NCBI GenBank assembly: GCA_023525975.1
Contig: CM042027.1
Span: 87,824,007-87,888,006, forward strand
Length of the DNA stretch: 64,000 bases
Direction: 5' to 3'
From: Smallanthus sonchifolius
Lineage: Eukaryota > Streptophyta > Magnoliopsida > Asterales > Asteraceae
Under the pieces are notes generated by a model. The model worked only from the letters and a program-made list of their open reading frames with translations, had not been told where the DNA came from and did no database searches. A program made the position numbers and the translations under genes. Of the stretch, positions 12,102 through 23,204 are shown piece by piece; the first letter of the stretch is position 1; every line of letters begins with the position of its first letter.

Positions 12102-12707
12102 TATGAAAATTTGCTCTGAAATGAGAACATTAAATAAGAAATTGCTGAGATAACATCTATTCTTTGAAGTTAACAAATACTGAAAATACAAAAATAAAAA
12201 ATAAAAAATAATTTAAGCCATCAAGGACTGGTTTCATGCATGCATGATAAGCTGATCCTTTCTTTAATACCCACATGGAAATACGTTAGATGCCAACTAA
12301 TTATGTGGCTAAATGTGACAAGAATCATGATCATTATCCATTTCGTGTCATGGATAGTGGCGTAGTGCTAGAATTTGTCATTTCTGTTGACTTTCTCGTG
12401 TTATTTAATTGACATACTACACATTTGTTTAAGAAACGGAATTAAAAATTTGGCTTAAAAAAAGCCAACCCCTTTGCGAAGTAAACAGCCATTTTAACTT
12501 AAAAGTTATAACTTTGCATAACTAACGATTTGAGTATATTTTTTAAAACGTAAGCATTTGATCGTTTATAATAGCTAAATACTTTTTTTAATAGAAGTAC
12601 TCCAACACCTCGTGGACAAAACCACGAGAATCCGTCATTGGCCTCGTAATTTTCATAGAGAAGTCTAAAAAAACATGAATTTTGTGGATAAACACGTGAC
12701 ATCATTT
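12102..12707. other. Intergenic DNA, no gene seen
   Basis: No convincing coding frame, RNA gene or element end. Confidence 0.5.
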
Positions 12708-13766
12708 ATTTGGTTGGTTTTCTCCTTAGTCTCACAATATTAGCCGGGAAGTGCCAAAAGGCGTGACAAGTTCCATAGAATGTGAATTTTGTGTTGTAAT
12801 TCGAGATCGTTCCATCATGATTCGCTTTCAGAGTGAAACAATTCGATGGTATTCTCGAATTTTAAATTGGATAAGACTCAGAGAGAATCAAGAACGAATA
12901 TGTATTTCGGTATATCGTACTGATCAAATTTGCATGCATATATAGGGTAAACAGAAACAGTGAAATGTCATGACGGTTATTGGCTGAAAACTGTCACAAC
13001 CGTCAATTTATAACTGCTAAGTCATTCTACTCTGGAGAGGCACTCCAAAGAAATAATCTACGCCGGAGAGACAATCTACTCCGGAAGAACAATCTAATCC
13101 GGAGAGGTAATCTACTATGGAGAGACAACCTTACTTCGGATGAGTAAACTTGGTAAGCATGACCAAACTGGTCAGGAGGACCATCCTTTAGCAGTTTTCT
13201 CTTCCAAAACCATTTTCCAGCACGGGGTTGCCGCCCTAAGACCCTGCTAACTAGGGGTGCTGCTCCCGGACCCTCGTTGTTCAGTGGGCTTCGCCCCCTT
13301 GATATGACAATGTCTTTAGCACCAGAGGTCATGAGATCATTAAACAAGTGTGCATTCCACACTTATCAACTAGTTTGTTGTTCATTATAACTTCTCATTT
13401 GGTATAAACCAAATTACACAAAATAGCTATATGGCACCAATATCCCCACCCCCACCCCCCTATTTTACTGTAATCTTGATCTATTTAGAACATGCCATAA
13501 TAGAACACAAACTCATGATTCCTTAAACGGTCAAATGGTTTGATTATTCAAAATTTAGTCAAAGGATGATTAGGTAAATTGTTTGGTCAAAGTAGCTATT
13601 TACGTGATTTCCGTTTAAGTAACAAACGGTGAAACTCTATGAAGGATGCTTGTTATCCTTCTATATGTTTACAACTTTGAATCCAATTCACATTCTATGG
13701 AACTTTGTCACGCTTTTTGACACTTCCCAGCGAAAATTGTGAATCAAAGGAAAGAACCAACCAATC
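12708..13766. mobile_element. Long-TIR non-autonomous DNA element
   Basis: About 80 bp at the left (TTGGTTGGTTTTCTCC ... AAGTGCCAAAAGGCGTGAC ... TTCCATAGAATGTGAA) is matched as an inverted copy at 13684-13766 with ~85% identity by eye. The centre (13020-13140) repeats a CTACTCCGGAGAG-like word four or more times. Long arms and a non-coding centre suggest a Mutator-like element, but no target duplication was identified, so the superfamily is uncertain. Confidence 0.6.
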
Positions 13767-13960
13767 GATCAAATGCCTACAACTTTGAATCCAATGCATT
13801 TCTTCTATCTATAACTCTTTAAGTACAAACTTTGTGTTATATACAATGAATTAGCAAACTTGGATTTTTTTTTTCAAATCCAATGCTATTTTGGACCCCT
13901 TTTTAAATTCTCCGGCTAAAATGATAAAACTTTCATCTTTTTTTTTTGGTGTTCCCCTAC

Positions 13961-14050
13961 TTTCCAACAGCGGTTTAACACAATACTCACTTCCAAACAA
14001 TGGTTTGACCCAAAACTCACTTCCCAACAACGGTTTGACCCAAACCCTAC
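13961..14050. repeat. 30-bp tandem repeat, three copies
   Basis: Three adjacent units of the form CTTCC-AACA-CGGTTTGACC-CAAAACTCA with small changes. A diverged inverted copy lies at 14238-14280 (GGAAGTGAGTATTGTGTCAA), so the repeats may belong to an inverted-repeat element. Confidence 0.7.
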
Positions 14051-15208
14051 TTTTATGATGATGATGAAGGCGGAGAAGAAATCCTTGTGTTCATATATGA
14101 TGTGATTTTCTCCATCTATAGAATCCCCCATGCAAGCTTTGTTTGGAACATGAGTATCAAGCCCACCCCCCCTCATTTCCTCAGTCGAAAAAGGTCTGTT
14201 GATTCCGTCGCCAAGCCAACTTGTGGACTTAGGCTAGTGCTAGACGGTTAGGAAGTGAGTATTGTGTCAAACCGCAATTGACAACCACGGCTTGATGTTA
14301 ATGAACAAACATCAGTAAAGTTTTAACATTTTAGCACCCGAATTGAAAGAGTGAACCAAATAGCCCTAGATTTTTTTAAAAAAAATCACAAACTAGCTAG
14401 CAATGTACAAATTTTCATTTTTAGGCTTCAGGTGATATTAGTTCCTCAAAAGTACCATTTAATTATCTCTTAGGGACATAAAAAGAAAAAAGAAAATATG
14501 CTTTTCAATTCACCGAAACTCCTAAATGTTTTAGCAACAAGGGAGATCCGTAGCAAGTTACAGAGGCTCAACGATCGTAATCGATTTTTGGCTCACTGTG
14601 AGACCCCCACTAGGGGCTCAGCCACTTGGACCTTGCCAGTGGCGCTGCCCCCATTGAACCCCGTGGTTCTTCAGTGTCAAAAATAAGAATGATTTCAAAT
14701 GAGCGTACACTCCACACCTCCTAACTCATAATAATGTTAGTTCGGATTTCCATTTGTTCTTAAGTAAATCTCAATTAACTGAAATGACTTATGATAGTAC
14801 TAAAAGCACCAACAAAACTTGGAATCATTTCGATGTCAGATTCCATCATTACATAGGAAAATATTACCCAAAAGCAGATGAAGATCATGTTGACAGGTTC
14901 CAAAAAGAGATTCACCAATTGATTGCAAGAAGAAGATATACCAGATCATAATAGCTTTTTGCTAGACAAGATATTAAAGTGAATCTACCTCAGATTCACA
15001 ATAGTTTTGAGCTATTCCGTTGCATAAGGCCAAACCTTACTGACATGGAGCCAACTTCTGTATAGTAGTAAACCAAACGAAAGCCCAGCTTGTAATATGC
15101 AATGTGATTAATATTATCACATTTCTTGGTGCAGATTGGTTGGTGTATATTTTTATTCCTAAGTACTGTCATACGTATCCTTATTTACATATTAATATTA
15201 AAGGTCAA
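14051..15208. other. Intergenic DNA, no firm gene
   Basis: The open frame 14754-14951 (65 codons, contains TNKTWNHFDVRFHHYIGKYY) has fairly protein-like composition but no recognised family, initiation context or partner exon. I treat it as unassigned. Confidence 0.45.
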
Positions 15209-15222
15209 TTAGTAATATGAGA

Positions 15223-15409
15223 ACTACCGGCCATTTGGTCCGCTGGTAGCCCGGGAGCCTCATCATTTGGGAGGTCACCGGTTCAAATCTCGTCTATAAC
15301 ATAAATGCTCTGGGTGAATCAGGGGGTTTTCCCGGTGACGGGATTCCTCCTGGGGGTGGGGCCACCCTGTTATTTGGTGTATTTTGATTAGCTTTGCCTT
15401 AAAAAAAAA
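15223..15409 (+). mobile_element. SINE with A tail and target duplication
   Basis: The head has TGGTCCGCTGGTAGC-like and GGTTCAAATCTC (A and B boxes of a tRNA-derived Pol III promoter). The body is G/C-rich, ends in nine A residues, and is flanked by 14-bp direct repeats differing at one base (TTAGTAATATGAGA at 15209-15222, TTAGTACTATGAGA at 15410-15423). Confidence 0.88.
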
Positions 15410-15582
15410 TTAGTACTATGAGAGAGAGAGAGAGAATAGGTAGGCAGGTTTATTATGAAATATAGAAATAGTGTAAACACTTACTTAAGAAATTGCAAAA
15501 CTGACTAATTAGTGTATCGAAGTGGTTACCTTGAATTGCTATAACAATAAAAAAAAACCAGAATGGTGTGTCAATGGATGTC

Positions 15583-15589
15583 TATATAA
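15583..15589 (+). promoter_or_regulatory. TATA box of the first CLE gene
   Basis: TATATAA lies 81 bp upstream of the CLE ATG at 15670, a normal distance for a plant core promoter with a short leader. Confidence 0.55.
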
Positions 15590-15669
15590 CTACAAGTATC
15601 CTAGCTAAAAAATCATCTCTACCATCACAACTCATTTTCAGACCTCTTCTAGCTATTAACAAAAAAAAT

Positions 15670-15906
15670 ATGGCAGCTGCCACTAGGTTTTGGTTCTTTC
15701 TAACTCTTGTTCTACTTTCAATTACAGTCACAGAAACGCGCACTCTTACTACCTTTCTGTCGAAAGAGAGAAATGAAGGTGTTTTGATCGAAAAAGCGAG
15801 AGAAATACTGGAAGAAAGCACTCGAAGACATAACATGGAGGAACTCAGTACTCGTTATAAGATCAACAGGAGGAGCCCTGGCGGTCCTGACCCTAAACAC
15901 CATTAG
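15670..15906 (+). CDS. CLE peptide precursor with canonical motif
   Basis: A 78-residue single-exon secreted peptide precursor. Residues 1-25 are a signal peptide (short N-region, hydrophobic FWFFLTLVLLSITV core). A variable middle rich in Lys, Arg and Glu follows, and the protein ends exactly with the 12-residue CLE motif RRSPGGPDPKHH (67-78). In CLE precursors this dodecapeptide is cut out, usually with hydroxylation of the prolines at motif positions 4 and 7, and is perceived by CLV1/BAM-type leucine-rich-repeat receptor kinases to control meristem or vascular cell fate. The motif is closest to the CLE1-7 class in my reading. The ATG chosen is the one that places a signal peptide at the N-terminus; the frame is open 34 codons further upstream but that part looks like leader. 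Two more CLE genes lie 4 and 10.5 kb downstream. Receptor and tissue cannot be told from sequence. Confidence 0.88.
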   Translation: MAAATRFWFFLTLVLLSITVTETRTLTTFLSKERNEGVLIEKAREILEESTRRHNMEELSTRYKINRRSPGGPDPKHH

Positions 15907-16537
15907 CACGCGCCAATATATTACAAAAATAAGATAGATTCTTAGTGATCGGATCAATGCCCGCAATGATCGAATCAGGGCTTATTATGTTTTCAATCTT
16001 ATTTTGCAACAATAACGAACCGCCAATCTTATTTTTAGCTTCAAATTGCGATGTAATTTATCTTTTTCGAATCTTGAGCATTATAAAAAGCTTCCTCTCT
16101 TTTATTTGGGCACTTGGTCCTTATTTTTAGAGCTTTGTTGAATGATATGTAAAGAGATAAAGGTACCTTCAAGTTGGGTCAATTTCAAATCCTACTCCTA
16201 TTAGTGGTGGTCCAATTGTGCTTCAAGTTGATGCATATAGACAGTGCATGATTGATTAGTTAAAAGGCAATTGTTCTATCCGCCAACACTAATCATTGGT
16301 GGTGGGATCTCAGTAGATCCCTTCAAGGGATTCTTACGTGCTCATACTTTTAAGTGCTATATAGTAGGATCTTTATTCATTTGTTATTAAAAAATTGAAA
16401 TTGATGAACCCCGAATTTGAAGATGAGTGAATTACAATGTTTCTATCATTCAACTATGTTTCTATCCTAAATTTCTACCGACTTGTTAAAATAGCAATGT
16501 AACATGTTGAAAACGTTAAATGTCTATGAAGACATCA
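15907..16537. other. 3' flank of the CLE gene, no further gene
   Basis: Contains the 3' UTR of the CLE gene and AT-rich intergenic DNA. The open frame at 15945-16130 is hydrophobic but lies in the UTR and has no supporting feature. Confidence 0.5.
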
Positions 16538-16545
16538 TATATATG

Positions 16546-17558
16546 CAGTGGCGGAGCAAGAAATTTTTTTCTAGTAGGGTCGTTTTTTTCGATTGTAACA
16601 TTTTTAGAAATTGAACATTTTTTTCCTTTTTTTACAAAACATTTTTAAAAAGTAACTGCATGACGTTTCTAAATTTTGTATTAAAAACTATGTAATATGT
16701 CATAAATATGTAATATGTAAATATGTATTATTAAGTATATAATATTACATTATTTATTTCATTTTATTCAACCCGTATAATACACTAGGTTTGTAACCTA
16801 GTAAATATATAAATAAAACATTAGATCCTATAGTTGTTTGCTACGAGTTTTCACAACAATCAATAACAAGCAATTCATTAAAAAAAAGTTCTTAACAAGA
16901 ATCAATAATGAAGATTAAACATTAAATAACCTATAATTTCAAGTTTGGAATTAAAAAAAATGGAAACTAACATTGTTTTTGCTTCATTATCGTTGTTAGA
17001 GACTTTAAGTGTTTAATTTTGTATTTTACTTTGATTGAAATCATCTTTGCTTGGGTTTTTTCTTTGATCGTCGCCTACTCGACTGGAAGAATGGAAGACA
17101 CGATTTTTTTTACCGTAGCCTGTTGTTCGAAGGAGGCCAGGAGGGTTGGAACAGAACTGTAATCGTCGTTGACAATTTGCGTGAGTTTTTCTAATTATGT
17201 TAATATTAAATAAATAGGCTAGTTGGGATGTTGGTTAATCCCTTAATGAATTATAGATAACTTATGGGCTAGCTTGGGTTTTTTAATAGTTAAGTTTAAA
17301 TAGGTTCATGGGCTTAGAGCTAATTAACTTATGAGCTTAATTAAATCTAACTTATGGGTTTAATTAATATATTTAATTAAATTTTAAAAAAATTATTTTT
17401 TTATAGGTTCGGGTCGAAATACATATAGTTTTAAAATCAATAGGGTTAACCTTGAAAAAAGACTGGGTCACTCGCATTTGGGTAATATACCGTTACTTAA
17501 AATTTGAAATCGAGTGGGGTCAGTTGACCCCGGTTGCTTTGCGGTACCTCCGCCCCTG
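16546..17558. mobile_element. CAGTGGCGGAGC-type hAT-like MITE
   Basis: Left end CAGTGGCGGAGC and right end CCTCCGCCCCTG are imperfect inverted repeats, flanked by TATATATG (16538-16545) and TATATATA (from 17559), an 8-bp near-duplication. The inside has no transposase and carries a Helitron fragment. CAGTGGCGGAGC ends are common among plant hAT-like non-autonomous elements. Confidence 0.7.
16660..16801 (+). mobile_element. Helitron 3' fragment nested in the MITE
   Basis: The sequence from about 16660 matches the inverted form of 11711-11850 (TTTCTAAATTTTGTATTAAA ... CATAAATATGTAATA) and ends in a hairpin-like CCCGTATAATACACTAGG region followed by CTAG and a host T. It is the 3' end of the same Helitron family; the left border is uncertain. 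Confidence 0.6.
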
Positions 17559-19369
17559 TATATATATGTATATTTATAGGGGAGGGCTATGGTGAAAACC
17601 TTTTGAGTTGAGAAAACTCTAGAAACTCCTATGTAACAGTTAAAAACATGTGTAATTTTTTATAACTTCTATATTTAATTTAATCACTTTTGAAAAAAAA
17701 AATGAAAAAAAAAACGTCAAGTGGTTTTTATAAATTTTTTTTTGCAAAAGCGTTGTACTTGTTTACGTATGTAACATGCTGAGATATACGATGTAAAAAC
17801 AAGATTTTTTATTATTTTTCATGAATTTTTTTAAAGCACTCAGCGTTTTTTAATTTTTTTGTGTGTCAAAAATACATATAAAAACTACCTAAAGAAACCA
17901 AAATTTACCGAAAACTATTTCATCTGAAAACATTTTTGTTCGAAAGCTCCCTTTTTCCTATTTCGACCGAAATACTTTTCGGTCCATTCATACGTTCTTG
18001 GCCAAAATCCGTTGTTTTTTATTCAAGTAATCAACTTTTTACGTTCAAAACTTTGGTATAGGCTAGCATCCATGAAACTATATCCGCTCTTTTTAGACCG
18101 ATTTATACGTAAAAATCCCTACTTTTTTTGAAAACCCACTTAAACCCAACAAACCCACTTTTCAAACTAAAGCTCAAATATGGAAGAGTTTATTACCTGG
18201 TTTTCACATGATTTCTCTTTCTCTGATCAACGGTAGTGTTCAGCAACAATCCTGGGTAAGAATAGAGGTCTCATATGCGGGTTTTGGAACTCACACTCTC
18301 TCTCTCTCTCCCTCACTCCATCCCTCCCTCTCTCTCTATGTGTGTGTGTGTTAGCAATGGAGAAGAAGATGATGAAGCGAGGAGGATGAGGAGGAAGGCA
18401 AGGGTTTTACTCCCCTTTTTGCGCCTCCTATATATGCTCGGTCCAAGACCCGAACCCACAAGCCCGCTATCCTTTAACATTATATTCTTTATTCGTTCCC
18501 GTAACCACCTTTATTGCTTGTCGTTATTTTTGGATGTTACAGGGAGGCGGAAAAAAACGAAGAGAATGAATTTGGAGACAAAACGTGACATGAAAAAATA
18601 TTTATTTATTAGAGGTTATAGATTAAAAACTAAACAGTTTATTATAATAAATAGTTTAGTTATAAAAAAATAAAAAAAGTGATTGATGCGGAGAAAATAA
18701 AGATGTGTAAAGAATCTTTGGATGAAGAATGAAGATGGTGTTATTGCCCCTCCACTAAACCATGCATTGTATTTATTTTTGGTTGTTGAGGCACATGCAT
18801 CTTTTAAGTGGCGTTGTCGCACAAACCGTCCATATATTCATCATTATAATCAGTTTACAATATTTTCAAGATTATCCTAATCTTCATCTTCTACCACCAC
18901 AACGCCACCAACCCAACACTAGACACCACCACCCCCATCCACTACCACTAACCCCAACCCAAAAAAATACATGCATTTCTTTTAAAACTCAAAAGTCATT
19001 AGGAAATTTTAAAAAAAAACTATGGTTGATGTTTCATTCTTTTTGTTGCCCAAATTAAAACTCTAGGATCATGAGTTAAGTATATGTAGCATATTGACAT
19101 TATCTTCCTTTGTGCCCTCACACGTATGTTTGCACTTGTCTGCACATGTGTGTGTATAGAATTGTAACCATAAAAGATATAATCATCACTGCACAAAGGG
19201 ATCGATAACGCTGCGTATTCAGATTGGCATTACCCAAAAAGAGGACAAATTACAAAGAGCTAATTGATATACTACTCGATACATTCATGTTAGAAAATGA
19301 CGAATTAGAATCGACGCCCAGCTACTAAAGGTAACTATGTCTTATCTGTTTGATCTCTACTATTGGTCA
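17559..19369. other. Intergenic DNA with microsatellites
   Basis: AT-rich. A CT run followed by CCCTC and (TG)n lies at 18291-18351. A Helitron-like scrap (AGAGAATGAATTTGGAGAC ... TTATTTATTAGAGG) lies near 18560-18615. The open frame at 18275-18673 is built on the microsatellite and is not credible as a gene. Confidence 0.5.
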
Positions 19370-19560
19370 TTTGATACAATAGTAGCCCCAATACTTCACA
19401 TAGTGGAGATCTTGGGTTCGAATCAGGGCGACAACAAAAAAAGGGTTTGTGGTTAGGTCAAGGGGGTTTCTCTTGGGGTGGATTGCCCTGAATGTTCTAG
19501 GTGTTGCCCCGAAAAAACCCAATTATCGTAAAATATCTAGGTGTTGCTGTTCAAAACAAA
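19370..19560 (+). mobile_element. Possible SINE remnant
   Basis: A B-box-like GGTTCGAATCAGG lies at ~19412, followed by a G-rich body with TTCTAGGTGTTGCCCC. The body (but not the head) recurs at 25735-25830 as part of the duplicated CLE segment. No tail or target duplication was defined. Confidence 0.35.
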
Positions 19561-19856
19561 ATCTGTTTGATGTCTTTCGTTATAACTTCATGCGCTCAAA
19601 AAGGAAAAAAAAAAAGAAAAAACCTAAGGGATGACTAGATGTTTAACTAGAATATGTTATACTCTTTCACATTTGTTGAACCATATTAAAGCAACTAAAT
19701 GTGTGTTTGTGCTTCTATATTAGGTCATGGATCATATATTATACATGACAATGTCACTCCAATTTCAAAGTCAAAGAGTTATCTATTTGGATGATGTCCT
19801 CATTGATGATCTTACTATCCACCTAACCTCTTTGTCTCTTCTTCCTTGATCTTCTC

Positions 19857-19864
19857 TATATAAA
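19857..19864 (+). promoter_or_regulatory. TATA box of CLE copy A
   Basis: TATATAAA lies 64 bp upstream of the ATG at 19921 and is conserved in the duplicate at 26181-26188. Confidence 0.65.
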
Positions 19865-19920
19865 CAACTTGTTACAATGTTTCTAATATTATTTTTGTTT
19901 TGCACTATATACATACATCC

Positions 19921-20175
19921 ATGGCTAATGTAACCAATTTAATTGTTCTTGTCTTGCTATGTATAACAGGAAGTTTGTTGATATGTGCTTCGAGTTCAAA
20001 GTGGCTGTTTGGTTCGCACGATGTGTATGACATGCAACTTAGAGAAGATACGCGTGGTATTCTGAACAAACACGGGTTTGATCAACCGTTGTTGAAGTAT
20101 TACTGGAGGAGGGCGATGTTAGAAAATGTCCCTATGAGAGTTGCTCCTGGAGGTCCAGATGGTCATCATCATTAA
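19921..20175 (+). CDS. CLE peptide precursor, variant motif (copy A)
   Basis: An 84-residue single-exon precursor. Residues 1-25 form a signal peptide (NLIVLVLLCITGSLLICA). The middle contains LREDTRGILNKHGFDQP, and the last twelve residues RVAPGGPDGHHH (73-84) are a CLE motif. Motif positions 1-8 are orthodox (R-V-A-P-G-G-P-D), but the nearly invariant Pro at position 9 is Gly and position 10 is His, giving a triple-His end. Both copies share this change, so it predates the duplication and has been kept. Copy A differs from copy B at a handful of residues, mainly in the spacer (KWL versus NGS after the signal peptide, D/G and A/V later), and none in the motif. The start at 19921 is the ATG that gives the signal peptide; upstream in-frame codons lie in the leader. 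Expected to be secreted and perceived by CLV1/BAM-type receptors; receptor choice with Gly9 is unknown. Confidence 0.85.
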   Translation: MANVTNLIVLVLLCITGSLLICASSSKWLFGSHDVYDMQLREDTRGILNKHGFDQPLLKYYWRRAMLENVPMRVAPGGPDGHHH

Positions 20176-20672
20176 AGTGAACTTGTTTTCTTCATTTTCT
20201 CTTTTTGGTTTGCATGTCTTCCAGATTGATAAAAGAAACAAATGTTTTGTTGAAGTTAAACTTTTGACCAAAAAGCTTGTTTAGCAAGTGCTGATCGCCA
20301 GAAATCTTTTTATTGTGCTATCTCTTTTGGTTGATCAAATTGTTTTGTTTGGCAAGCTAGGTTAAGACTTGATGGAACACATAAATTTTTAATTATTTTA
20401 ATGAGGGTTTCTATTTTTTTAAATCAATATTTTTCAATTTATACATTTAATTTTAAAAATATACATTAATTTTCAATTTCTAATAAATAATCTAAAAAAC
20501 TGACATTAGAAATAAACTTCATTTGCACAATTTTTTTTATCTTGACTTCATTTATTTCGATCACATTTCTGTACCTCTTCACAAACTAGAAGAATGTACA
20601 TATTAGAAGAGAATATATATGAAATTTTCTGGTTATCCGAAAATACTAAAAAGAAACATGTTTTATGTATAA
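20176..20672. other. 3' flank of CLE copy A
   Basis: 3' UTR and downstream sequence shared with copy B up to ~20497, then AT-rich DNA up to a CTAG word at 20673 that may be a Helitron border. No other gene. Confidence 0.5.
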
Positions 20673-20855
20673 CTAGTGGGTTGGTCTGCGTAAAGCATCG
20701 GGTATCAATGAGATTTTTTTGAAAAACGTAATCTAACCTGAAATGTTTTAAATACTGATTATATTTTAGTATTATTGTAACACACTTAATTGGAAAACCA
20801 ATTAATAAAACATTTAAACACACGCGGAATATTTTATCCCAATTTTTTTTAAAAC

Positions 20856-20971
20856 CCTCGCGTACCGTGAGGTATCCTGCCCCTCCCTTCGCGTACCGCG
20901 AGGGAGCTCCAAACCTGCCCGCTGAGAAACAAGGCGAGAGAACCCACCCTGGTTCTCGCATACCGCGAGGG
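20856..20971. repeat. Palindrome group in solo LTR 1
   Basis: Three hairpin-capable words share a TAC loop: CCTCGCG/TAC/CGTGAGG at 20856-20872, a longer one with CTCCCTTCGCG and CGCGAGGGAG arms (one bulged T) at 20884-20906, and CTCGCA/TAC/CGCGAG at 20955-20969. Arm mismatches are partly G-U compatible. Compare 40141-40267 and 41977-42133. Confidence 0.8.
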
Positions 20972-21734
20972 ACTTGAGTAAACAAAAAGTTTACTCAGAT
21001 TGTCCAGTTCCATACTTAACCAAAATTTCCACATTTTCACCAATTTAACATGACCCAAAATTATCTCAACACTTAGGTTTTTGACCAAACATTCAACATC
21101 ATTTATAACACTAAGTATGGACACCAAAACAAAGATTTTAATGTCAATTTACATCACATTTAACGGATTTTTCTTTAAATCCCCAAAACACCAAAAAAAA
21201 ACGCACACGAGAACCCTCCACGCCTTGGACTTGACTTTGACCTACATCGGAGCTTTCCCTACATAACCACATAAACATATCACCGTTAGTAATGACGATA
21301 AACACATTCAACAAGTGTTTACACTTGTTTTCACCCCTTTCACCCATTTGACCCGTTTGCACCCATTTGGTCAATTAAGGTTCTTAACACTTGCATTTCC
21401 ACTAAAGTCTCATTATTTTCATATTACATTCATTTACCACCACCCATTCACCCATTTGAAGTATTTCACACTTCTAATTAGGTTCACGACTTCTTGGTGC
21501 GAGTACCACAACTCTTCTTACCCGCACTTGGAGTATTAGACTCCAAGTCCACCCTTTGAAGTATTCCACACTTCTTATTGGGTTTACTACCTCTTGGTGC
21601 AAGTACCACAACTCGTCTTACCCATACTTGAAGTATTTGACTCCAAGTCCACCTTTTGAAGTATTCCATACTTCAATCCACCATTTCACCAAATTATCAC
21701 ATTTTGTTTGACTATATACCACATAAGTCAATTA

Positions 21735-22110
21735 CATCACATTTACATATTAGATTGACCATTTATCACATAAATCAATTTCACCAAATTCATCACATTT
21801 ACATATTAGATTGACTATTTTTCACATAAGTCAATTACACCAAATTCACTACATTTACATATTAGATTGACTATTTACCACATAAGTCAATTACACCAAA
21901 TTCACCGCATTTACATATTAGATTGATTATTTACCACATAAGTCAATTACACCAAATTCACTACATTTACATATTAGATTGACTATTTACCACATAAGTC
22001 ATTTACACCAATATCACCATATTCACATTTTAGTTTGACTATTTACCACATAAGTCATTTACACCAATATCACCACATTCACATATTCGTTTGACTATTT
22101 ACCACATAAG
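21735..22110. repeat. ~56-bp tandem array in solo LTR 1
   Basis: About seven copies of a unit containing ACATATTAGATTGAC ... ACCACATAAGTCAATTACACC. The equivalent part of the second solo LTR carries a different repeat (40727-41090). Confidence 0.85.
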
Positions 22111-23204
22111 TTAATTACACCAATTCCATCATATTAGTTTGACATTTTACCACTAAAGTCAAATTAATACAATGCCACACATACTACATTCAAGCAATAG
22201 CCATACACATTTATTTCAACTTATAGTATGAATACATATCACATACACCACACATTTATCAACATTACTAAGTAAGTGCAAAGGCACTTACCTTTTGAGT
22301 TGGAAGATCTTGTGCCTCCTCCTCGGTTCACAATTTGATTACCTAAACATATACATCTAGTTTAGTAATCAAACATTCATCACCAACACAAAATAATTGA
22401 GTCCACAACTCAATTTTCATTTCCAACCCAAACTGACCCGTTTGGGTTATCCCCATAACCAAACACCCTCTTTCAATACAAACGCATCCACTTGAGTTTT
22501 CTTTCCAATACCTTGACACTAATTTCTCATTCACTAACTTTTATTAGGTCAATTTGGTGTTTGTTCAAGTGTCTAATACCACCTAAACACTTAATCATCA
22601 CTAATTCAACAATCTAGCATCATGATCCAAACACCCCCAATTTTCACCATATGAACCCTAACTTTTCAAAATCAAAATCAAAGGGTTCTAGGATGTTAAT
22701 CACCACCCTTTACCTTTAGTTTAGCTAGATTATCCACAATCTAACACCAATTTATCACATGCATACACAGTTTTTATATTTCTACAAAACCCATCACTAA
22801 CACATTCATGGTGAAATCAAATGGAAGATTATCACTTACTTGATGTTAGGAAGATGATGTGTAAACCAAAATCTTCACCAAACAAGCTTCAAATGTACGA
22901 TTTGAGCTTCAATTGAGGTTTCTCCTTTTTCTCCTCTTGAAAACAAACGATCTCAATCCCAAAATGGATTTAATTTTGACTTCTCCAAGTCAATATGACA
23001 GATTTGCCATGTTACACTTTTGGCCCCTCAACTTTCGTTTCACCCATTTCATTCCAAATTTAGTTAAAAACTAGTATAACCCCATTCTTAAATTGAAACC
23101 CACTTGTTCCAACTTATTTCCAAAATATTATTTTCACCACAATATTTATTAAAATATTTTATTTATTTGAAAACGAAACCCGGATTTTGGTTCGTTACAA
23201 TTAT

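Larger units (their letters stand above)
19440..20497 (+). repeat. Duplicated CLE segment, copy A
   Basis: This ~1.06-kb stretch matches 25715-26855 in order and strand: the GGGTTTCTCTTGGGGTGG region, upstream sequence, TATA box, CLE gene and 3' flank down to TTTTCAATTTCTAATA. Copy A lacks small blocks present in copy B upstream of the gene (ATTATTAGTATATACACC near 25965) and downstream. A solo LTR inserted 280 bp after the end of copy A. Confidence 0.85.
20776..23199 (-). mobile_element. Solo LTR (gypsy-like family X), copy 1
   Basis: Begins TGTAAC, ends GTTACA, and is flanked by a perfect 5-bp target duplication ATTAT (20771-20775 and 23200-23204). There is no internal coding region, so it is a solo LTR left by recombination between two LTRs. 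Sense orientation is probably -, because that strand starts TGTAACGAACCAAAAT, resembling other plant gypsy LTR starts. Internal features are a palindrome group (20856-20971), a ~105-bp duplication (21440-21665) and a ~56-bp tandem array (21735-22110). The same family is found at 40039-50889. Confidence 0.88.

Noticed and set aside
15223..15409. A tRNA gene suggested by A and B box words
   Set aside because: No cloverleaf could be closed; A tail and flanking direct repeats show it is a SINE.
18275..18673. 132-codon open frame
   Set aside because: Starts in a CT/TG microsatellite and ends in a Helitron-like scrap; no protein features.
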